The notes under the pieces were generated by a model, which was not told the DNA's origin, searched no databases, and saw only the letters and a program-made list of their open reading frames with translations. This document shows, piece by piece, positions 1 through 4,737 of a stretch of 6,243 nt of DNA (position 1 is the stretch's first letter; each line of letters opens with the position of its first letter). Position numbers and translations under genes: made by a program. Source of the DNA: Actinomycetes bacterium (GTDB taxonomy: Bacteria > Actinomycetota > Acidimicrobiia > Acidimicrobiales > JAKAOS01); contig JAJYGW010000412.1 of assembly GCA_021790615.1 (NCBI GenBank), positions 1-6,243 on the forward strand. The letters are read 5' to 3'.

Positions 1-12
1 TGCCCCGTAGGC

Positions 13-41
13 TTGACCGGCCCTGCAGGTTCCACTAGGAA
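13..41 (+). promoter_or_regulatory. Candidate promoter upstream of pncB with a palindrome in its spacer
   Basis: TTGACC at 13-18 resembles a -35 element. Seventeen bases later, TAGGAA at 36-41 is a poor match to a -10 element. The perfect 8-bp palindrome CCTGCAGG lies at 22-29, between them, where an operator could act. Only 49 bases precede the gene, so the true promoter may lie to the left of the window. The -10 match also coincides with the likely Shine-Dalgarno, so both readings cannot be fully correct for one transcript. This is a weak call made by eye. Confidence 0.25.
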
Positions 42-42
42 G
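37..42 (+). promoter_or_regulatory. Ribosome binding site for pncB
   Basis: AGGAAG ends seven bases before the GTG at 50. This is good Shine-Dalgarno spacing and supports that GTG as the start. The protein then begins about ten residues before the conserved TDHYELT motif, as expected for the family. Confidence 0.6.
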
Positions 43-49
43 ACTCACG

Positions 50-1387
50 GTGAGCTTTACCGGCGCGAGCAGCGCCCTCCACACGGATCACTACGAGCTC
101 ACCATGGTCGAGGCCGCGCTGCGCTCCGGTGTCGCGCGGCGGCGTGCCGTCTTCGAGGTCTTCGCGAGACGCTTGCCGCCCGGACGTCGCTTCGGCGTGC
201 TCGCCGGCATCGGCCGCCTCGCCGAGGCGCTCGCTCGCTTCCGCTTCGGAGCCGAGGAGCTCGAGGCGCTCGCCTCGACGCGTGTCGTGGGGGGGGCGAC
301 GCTCGAGTACCTGGCGTCCTATCGGTTCTCGGGAACCATCCGCGCCTACGCCGAGGGCGAGCTGTTCTTCCCCGGGTCGCCCGTCTGCACGGTCGAGGGC
401 GACTTCGCCGAGGCGCTCGTGCTCGAGACGATCGTGCTCTCCATCCTGAACCACGACTCCGCGATCGCGGCCGCGGCAGCCCGGATGGTGGCGGCTGCCG
501 GGGGCCGCCCACTCATCGAGATGGGGACGCGCCGCACCCACGAGGAGGCCGGAGTGGCGGCGGCGCGTGCGGCATACGTGACCGGTTTCGCGACGACGTC
601 GAACCTGGAGGCGGGACGCCGCTACGGGGTCCCGACGGCGGGAACGGCTGCCCACGCGCTCGTGCTGGCCCACGCCGACGAGGCCGAGGCGTTCGCAGCC
701 CAGGTCATCGCCCAGGGGGTGGAGACGACGCTGCTCGTCGACACCTACGACCTCGAGGAAGGGATCCGCACGGCGGTGCGAGTGGCCGGCCGAGACCTCG
801 GTGCGATCAGGATCGACTCGGGCGACCTCGTTCGCGAGGCGCACCGGGCGCGCGCGGTCCTCGACGCGCTCGGGGCCACCAAGACCCGGATCGTCGTCTC
901 GGGTGACCTCGACGAGTACGCGATCGAAGAGCTTGCCCCACACCCGGTGGACGCCTACGGGGTCGGGACCAAGCTCGTGAGCGGGTCGGGCGCCCCGACG
1001 GCGAACTTCGTCTACAAGCTGGTGGCGATCGAGCAGCCGGGCTCGGGCGAGCTCGCTCCGGTTGCCAAGCGCTCGCCCGGCAAGGGCGGGACCGGCGGGC
1101 GGAAGTGGGCGGGGCGCGTGGTCGGCCCGGACGGCTTCGCCCGCGTCGAGCTGCTCGGAGTCGGTGAGACTGCGGAGCCGGACGCCCTGGTCGACCTCCT
1201 CCGCCCGGGGGAGCGCCTCCGCCCGCTCCAGGTACCACTCGTCTCCGACGGCGAGGCGGTGGATCTGCCGGTCCTGGCTGAGATCCGCGCGCACCACCAG
1301 GCGGCGCTGGCGGAGCTGCGACCCCTCGCGTTGATGCTCGTCGCCGGCCAGCCCGCCCTGGACGTCGAGCTGGTGCCCGCCGGATGA
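50..1387 (+). CDS. pncB: Nicotinate phosphoribosyltransferase
   Basis: This 445-residue cytoplasmic enzyme joins nicotinate to PRPP with ATP, giving nicotinate mononucleotide, pyrophosphate, ADP and phosphate. It is the committed step of Preiss-Handler NAD salvage. The family signature is seen throughout: TDHYELT (12-18), LNHDSAIA (133-140), EMGTRR (157-162), TSNLEAG (183-189), PTAGTAAH (195-202), VDTYD (230-234), IDSGDL (255-260), VSGDLDE (283-289) and the phosphate-loop-like GVGTK (304-308). His202 matches the position of the histidine phosphorylated by ATP in characterised enzymes. Length is normal and nothing essential appears missing. GTG at 50 is chosen because AGGAAG precedes it at good spacing. 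The TGA stop overlaps the ATG of the nicotinamidase gene (ATGA, 1384-1387), implying translational coupling and delivery of nicotinate from the next gene's product. A run of eight Gs at 289-296 lies inside the gene but the frame is intact. Confidence 0.96.
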   Translation: MSFTGASSALHTDHYELTMVEAALRSGVARRRAVFEVFARRLPPGRRFGVLAGIGRLAEALARFRFGAEELEALASTRVVGGATLEYLASYRFSGTIRAYAEGELFFPGSPVCTVEGDFAEALVLETIVLSILNHDSAIAAAAARMVAAAGGRPLIEMGTRRTHEEAGVAAARAAYVTGFATTSNLEAGRRYGVPTAGTAAHALVLAHADEAEAFAAQVIAQGVETTLLVDTYDLEEGIRTAVRVAGRDLGAIRIDSGDLVREAHRARAVLDALGATKTRIVVSGDLDEYAIEELAPHPVDAYGVGTKLVSGSGAPTANFVYKLVAIEQPGSGELAPVAKRSPGKGGTGGRKWAGRVVGPDGFARVELLGVGETAEPDALVDLLRPGERLRPLQVPLVSDGEAVDLPVLAEIRAHHQAALAELRPLALMLVAGQPALDVELVPAG

Positions 1388-2730
1388 GCGGGACGGAGGG
1401 CCCGGGTACGGCTCGAACCCGCACGGCGCTCGTCGTCGTGGACGTGCAGCGGGACTTCTGCGAGGGTGGCTCGCTGCCGGTAGAGGGGGGCAACGCGGTC
1501 GCTGCCCGTATCGCGGCCTGGCTCGAGACGAACCGATCGTCCTACGCCGCCGTCGTCGCGACGCGGGACTGGCACGTGGACCCGGGGGAGCACTTCGCGG
1601 CGGTGCCCGACTTCACCCGGACGTGGCCCCCGCACTGCGTGGCGGGCACGCCGGGCGCTTCGCTCCACCCCGCCCTGGCCGCCGTGTCCTTCGACGCCGT
1701 GTTCGACAAGGGGAGGGACACGGCGGCCTACTCGGGCTTCGAGGGCCGCTCCGAGGCCGGGGTGGCGCTCGGGACCTGGCTCACCGAGCAGGGCATCACC
1801 GCAGTCGAGGTGGGCGGGTTGGCCACCGACTACTGCGTCGCGGCGACGGCACTCGACGCGCGCCGCCTCGGGCTCGCCGTGACGCTGCGCACGGATCTCG
1901 TCGCCGGGGTCACCCCCGAGACCACGGCCGAGGCGCTCGCGCGTCTGGCCGCGGCCGGGGTCACCTTCGCGTCCGGTGATGCGGGTGGGCAGGGCGAGCT
2001 GCGGGAGTGGGAGCCCGTCGGGCTCACGGTCGACGTCGTCCTGCTCACCATCCGGGCGGGGCAGCTCTCGGTGCTGCTCGTACATCGCGAGCGCCCCCCG
2101 TACGCAGGCCGCTGGGCGCTGCCGGGCGGTGCCGTCGCGCCGGGTGAGAGCCTCGATGATGCTGCTCGGCGGGTGGTCGCGGTGCGGGCGGGTCTCGGCA
2201 GCCCGAGCGGTCACCTCGAGCAGCTACGGACCTGGGGCAACCCCGATCGCGACCCGCGGGGCCGGACGATCTCCGTCGCCTACCTCGGGCTCACGCCGGA
2301 TCTCGCCAGCCCGAGCGTGTCCGGCACGGCTGCGCGCTTCTGGCCGGTGGCCGACCTCGGCACGCCGGAGGGACCCGAGCTCGCCTTCGACCACGCCGCC
2401 ATCGTCGCCGAGGGGGTCGAACGGGCCCGGGCGAAGCTCGAGTACACACCGCTCGCGGCGGCGTTCGTCGAGGAGCCCTTCACCCTCGCCGATCTCCGTC
2501 GGATCTACGAGGCGGTCTGGGGAACGCACGTGCATCCCGCCAACTTCCGCCGCAAGGTCCTCTCGACGGAGGGCTTCGTCGTGCCCGTCGGCGAGACCGC
2601 ACCCTCGGGACCCGAAGGTGGCCGGCCGGCCGACCTCTACCGGCGGGGCCCTGCTGCCCTGCTGCACCCGGCCATGCTCCGCCCCGTGCGGGGGGCACCG
2701 CCGGAGGACGGCGAAGCCGAGGACCTGTGA
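1384..2730 (+). CDS. pncA: Nicotinamidase (PncA) fused to an NrtR-like Nudix/winged-helix regulator
   Basis: A single 448-residue frame carries two functions. Residues 13-197 form a near full-length nicotinamidase, hydrolysing nicotinamide to nicotinate and ammonia. The catalytic triad is visible as Asp20, Lys109 and Cys151 (GLATDYC), with metal ligands Asp62, His64, His70 and His84. A short linker (about 198-211) leads to a Nudix domain starting near 212 (LTVDVVLL, then GRWALPGG at 242-249). Its Nudix box at 249-271 keeps the first Gly and Glu255, but the catalytic REUxEE core reads RVVAVR, so hydrolase activity is unlikely. Residues 352-433 (FTLADLRRIYEAV, then NFRRK at 387-391, LLHPAMLRP at 426-434) match the winged helix of NrtR, the ADP-ribose-responsive repressor of NAD genes. 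No in-frame ATG, GTG or TTG occurs in the linker, so separate translation of the regulator half is not expected. ATG at 1384 overlaps the pncB stop. The domain calls are firm; DNA binding and effector are inferred from the family. Confidence 0.93.
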   Translation: MSGTEGPGTARTRTALVVVDVQRDFCEGGSLPVEGGNAVAARIAAWLETNRSSYAAVVATRDWHVDPGEHFAAVPDFTRTWPPHCVAGTPGASLHPALAAVSFDAVFDKGRDTAAYSGFEGRSEAGVALGTWLTEQGITAVEVGGLATDYCVAATALDARRLGLAVTLRTDLVAGVTPETTAEALARLAAAGVTFASGDAGGQGELREWEPVGLTVDVVLLTIRAGQLSVLLVHRERPPYAGRWALPGGAVAPGESLDDAARRVVAVRAGLGSPSGHLEQLRTWGNPDRDPRGRTISVAYLGLTPDLASPSVSGTAARFWPVADLGTPEGPELAFDHAAIVAEGVERARAKLEYTPLAAAFVEEPFTLADLRRIYEAVWGTHVHPANFRRKVLSTEGFVVPVGETAPSGPEGGRPADLYRRGPAALLHPAMLRPVRGAPPEDGEAEDL

Positions 2731-3617
2731 GTGGGGCGCCGACCGGGCAGCCGGGACGGCGCGTCGCAGCCATCCCGGCCTGGGGGCTCGTGGTCGCCGG
2801 CTCCATCAGCCTCCAGCTCGGCGCAGCACTCGCCCACCAACTCTTCGCCACGCTCACCCCGCCCGGGGTCGCGTTCGTCCGGCTGGCCGTCGCCGCCGTC
2901 GTCCTCTCGGCGGTGCTGCGGCCTTCGCTTCGACGGCCACGGCGCGACCTCGCGCTGGCCGGCGCGTTCGGCGTCGTGCTCGGGACGATGAACCTGAGCT
3001 TCTACGAGGCGCTCGAGCGCGCCCCCCTCGGGGTCGTCGTGACCATCGAGCTCCTCGGCCCGATGGTCGTGGCGCTCGCGAGTGCCCGTCGGCACATCGT
3101 CGTCTGGGCAGTGCTCGCACTGGTCGGCACGGCGTTGCTCTCACAGGCGGCCCTACGCCACCTCTCGGGCATCACGCCCGCAGGGCTCGGCTTCGCGCTC
3201 GGCGCGGCGACCTGCTGGGCCGGGTACATCCTGCTCGGCAGCCGGGTCAGCCGGCGCTTCGACTCCGGCACGGGGCTCGCCCTCGGCCTGGTGGCCGGGG
3301 CGGTGGTCATCGCACCGGTCGGGATCCTCTCCGCGGGCCCGGCGCTCGCCCGCCCGGCGCTGGTCGCCGAGGGGGCCGTCGTGGCGATCGCATCGTCGGT
3401 GATCCCCTACTCGCTCGAGATGGAGGCGCTCCGGCGGATCTCCGCGGGGCTGTTCGGCCTGCTCATGAGCGTGGAGCCGGTGGTCGCGGGTCTCGTGGGC
3501 CTGGTCGTCCTCGGCCAGCGCCTCGACGCGCTCGACTGGGTCGCAATGGCCTGCGTGGTGGTGGCCTGCGCCGGCGCGGTGCGCGCCCAGCAGGCGGTGG
3601 CACCGCTCGTCCCCTGA
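2727..3617 (+). CDS. EamA/RhtA-like DMT-superfamily transporter
   Basis: This 296-residue integral membrane protein has about ten hydrophobic segments, near residues 15-35, 45-64, 74-91, 100-118, 123-140, 151-170, 182-202, 212-230, 241-262 and 268-286. That is the two-repeat EamA layout of the drug/metabolite transporter superfamily. NLSFYEALERAPLG (89-102), VTIELLGP (105-112) and IPYSLEMEAL (226-235) followed by LLMSVEPVVAGL (245-256) are characteristic of the RhtA branch, whose E. coli member exports threonine and homoserine. The GTG start at 2727 overlaps the preceding stop as GTGA. A GAGGA lies only three bases upstream and a GGAGG about 19 bases upstream, so coupling to the preceding gene probably drives initiation. 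Being in a NAD-salvage operon, it could move a pyridine compound or another metabolite, but nothing in the protein fixes the substrate. The family call is confident; the substrate is unknown. Confidence 0.9.
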   Translation: MSGAPTGQPGRRVAAIPAWGLVVAGSISLQLGAALAHQLFATLTPPGVAFVRLAVAAVVLSAVLRPSLRRPRRDLALAGAFGVVLGTMNLSFYEALERAPLGVVVTIELLGPMVVALASARRHIVVWAVLALVGTALLSQAALRHLSGITPAGLGFALGAATCWAGYILLGSRVSRRFDSGTGLALGLVAGAVVIAPVGILSAGPALARPALVAEGAVVAIASSVIPYSLEMEALRRISAGLFGLLMSVEPVVAGLVGLVVLGQRLDALDWVAMACVVVACAGAVRAQQAVAPLVP

Positions 3618-3694
3618 GGGGTGCGCCTCTCGGGAGCAGTCACCTCCTCCGGGGGGTGCGCCACCCGGACCAGCAGAGCGGCCACAATGGGAGC
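3618..3694 (+). promoter_or_regulatory. Intergenic region with direct repeat, hairpin and probable ppa promoter
   Basis: This 77-bp gap is the only real intergenic stretch inside the window and divides the two gene groups. GGGGTGCGCC occurs twice (3618-3627 and 3653-3662), with starts 35 bp apart. GGGTG-CGC-CACCC at 3654-3666 can form a 5-bp stem with a 3-base loop. No T-tract follows, so a rho-independent terminator is not supported. CACAAT at 3683-3688 is a plausible -10 whose start point would fall about on the GTG at 3695. I see no clear -35 and no Shine-Dalgarno at useful distance. Confidence 0.45.
3683..3688 (+). promoter_or_regulatory. Candidate -10 element for a leaderless ppa transcript
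   Basis: CACAAT ends six bases before the GTG start at 3695, so transcription starting about seven bases downstream would begin at the start codon. Leaderless genes with this spacing are common in actinobacteria. No convincing -35 is seen at 16-18 bases upstream. Confidence 0.35.
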
Positions 3695-4285
3695 GTGGAC
3701 TCCATCGAGGTGATCGTCGAGATCCCGAAGGGCAGCCGGAACAAGTACGAGTACGACCACGACCGGCACGTCATCCGCCTCGACCGGCGCCTCTTCTCGG
3801 CGACCGTCTACCCGGCCGACTACGGCTTCATCCCCGACACCCTTGCCGAGGACGGCGACCCGCTCGACGCGCTGGTGCTGGTCGAGGAGGCCACCTTCCC
3901 CGGCTGCCTCGTGCGGGTCCGGCCGCTCGGGGTCTTCTGGATGACCGACGAGCACGGCCCCGACGCCAAGATCATCTGCGTCCACGAGGGCGACCCGACC
4001 TGGGGTGGGGTGGAGAGCCTCGACGGGCTGCCCGGCCACCTGCTCGACGAGATCCGTCACTTCTTCGACGTCTACAAGGACCTGGAACCCGGGAAGTCGA
4101 CCTCGACCCTCGGCTACGGCGACGTCGACGCCGCCCGTTCGGAGATCGAGGCCGCCTTCCGCCGGGCACGCGAGACAGAGGCGCCGGCCGACGCAAGCGG
4201 AGCAAGCGAGCCGGTCGCCCCGGAGGGGCCCAGGCGGGCGGGCGAGACGGCGGGAACGGGCACGGCCGTGGGGCCGCGGCCATGA
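3695..4285 (+). CDS. ppa: Family I inorganic pyrophosphatase with C-terminal extension
   Basis: This 196-residue soluble enzyme hydrolyses pyrophosphate to two phosphates with Mg2+, pulling biosynthetic reactions forward. Aligning by motif to the E. coli enzyme, active-site residues are all seen: Glu9 and Lys12 (EIPKG), Glu19, Tyr43, the signature DGDPLDA with Asp53, Asp55 and Asp58, Asp85-Glu86, Asp90, Lys92, and Tyr127-Lys128 (YKDLEPGK). The catalytic core ends near residue 158. The last 35 or so residues are rich in Ala, Gly, Pro and Glu, look disordered, and make the protein longer than the roughly 160-175 residues usual for bacteria. GTG at 3695 is chosen because the conserved IEVIVEIPKG segment starts immediately after it. 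ATG at 3687 is out of frame. The only purine-rich stretch (GGGAG, 3689-3693) is too close to serve as a Shine-Dalgarno, so leaderless initiation is possible. The stop overlaps the next start as ATGA. Confidence 0.94.
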   Translation: MDSIEVIVEIPKGSRNKYEYDHDRHVIRLDRRLFSATVYPADYGFIPDTLAEDGDPLDALVLVEEATFPGCLVRVRPLGVFWMTDEHGPDAKIICVHEGDPTWGGVESLDGLPGHLLDEIRHFFDVYKDLEPGKSTSTLGYGDVDAARSEIEAAFRRARETEAPADASGASEPVAPEGPRRAGETAGTGTAVGPRP

Positions 4286-4737
4286 GCGTCACCACCCGCG
4301 CAACCGGGGAGCTGGTTCTCTCGGCCGAGACCCTCACCCGGATCCGCCTCGCGCTCACCCGTCTCGGGCGGCGCGTCCGCCAGCACGCGGGACCTGGCAT
4401 CACCCCGTCGCAGCAGTCCGTCCTGTTCAGCATCGAGCGCCGTGGACCGGTCACGCTGGGTGCGCTCGCCTCCCTGGAGGGGGTGCAGCCACCGTCGATC
4501 ACGCGCTGTGTCGGTCTCCTGGAGGGAAAGGGGCTGGTGACCCGCGAGCCGGGCGAAGAGGACCGGCGCCTGACTCGGGTCCGCCTGAGCGACGAGGGCC
4601 ACGCGCTCCTCGCCGAGGTCCGCCAGCAGCGAAACGTGTGGCTTGCCTCGCTCGCCGCCCAACTCACCCCGGCAGAACAGGCTCAGCTCGCCGACGCCCT
4701 CCCCGCGCTCGAGCGCCTCGTGGAGCTGTCCTCCTGA
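4282..4737 (+). CDS. MarR-family transcriptional regulator
   Basis: This 151-residue protein has the MarR architecture. An N-terminal dimerisation helix (about 13-35) is followed by a winged helix-turn-helix (about 40-106). ITPSQQSVLFSI (40-51) and VTLGALASLEGV (57-68) form the first helices. QPPSITRCVGLLEGKGLV (69-86) holds the recognition helix, and DRRLTRVRLSDEG (94-106) is the wing with the family's conserved Asp-Arg-Arg. The C-terminal helices (108-150) complete the dimer interface. Such proteins are usually dimeric repressors relieved by small aromatic or phenolic ligands, or by oxidation. Only one cysteine (Cys76) is present, within the recognition region. The ATG overlaps the ppa stop as ATGA, and its own stop overlaps the probable start of the hydrolase gene, so it is probably co-transcribed with both. 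The hydrolase gene is the most natural candidate target by position, but no operator could be identified. Confidence 0.92.
   Translation: MSVTTRATGELVLSAETLTRIRLALTRLGRRVRQHAGPGITPSQQSVLFSIERRGPVTLGALASLEGVQPPSITRCVGLLEGKGLVTREPGEEDRRLTRVRLSDEGHALLAEVRQQRNVWLASLAAQLTPAEQAQLADALPALERLVELSS
4722..4725 (+). promoter_or_regulatory. Ribosome binding site supporting a CTG start at 4734
   Basis: GGAG lies inside the last codons of the MarR gene and ends eight bases before CTG at 4734, an optimal distance. No ATG, GTG or TTG in the hydrolase frame lies between here and 4824, so this site helps decide the start. Confidence 0.5.

Noticed and set aside
1..10. TAG at 8-10 as the stop of an upstream gene
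   Set aside because: Only a few bases are visible to its left, so no coding sequence can be supported.
289..296. Run of eight Gs in pncB, considered as a phase-variable tract
   Set aside because: It is a single short tract in a housekeeping gene of a GC-rich genome, encoding ordinary Val-Gly-Gly with an intact frame.
35..1297. A 420-residue open frame on the - strand opposite pncB
   Set aside because: It mirrors pncB codons, is rich in Arg, Gly and Asp without recognisable domains, and is typical of antisense frames in GC-rich genes.
1012..2214. A 400-residue open frame on the - strand across pncB and the fusion gene
   Set aside because: It crosses two well-supported genes and shows no family motif; codon composition is that of a shadow frame.
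3407..3646. Antisense GGAGGAGGTG resembling a strong ribosome site followed by a short - strand frame under the transporter's 3' end
   Set aside because: The frame has no recognisable content and the purine run is the complement of a C-rich intergenic stretch; chance is the simpler explanation.
3654..3666. Hairpin after the transporter gene considered as a rho-independent terminator
   Set aside because: The stem is only 5 bp and no T-tract follows it.
1976..3694. Long + strand open frame continuous with the pyrophosphatase, which would give a 769-residue fusion protein
   Set aside because: The part upstream of 3695 is Arg/Ser/Pro-rich low-information sequence out of frame with the fusion gene and the transporter. 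Only the pyrophosphatase part is a real protein.
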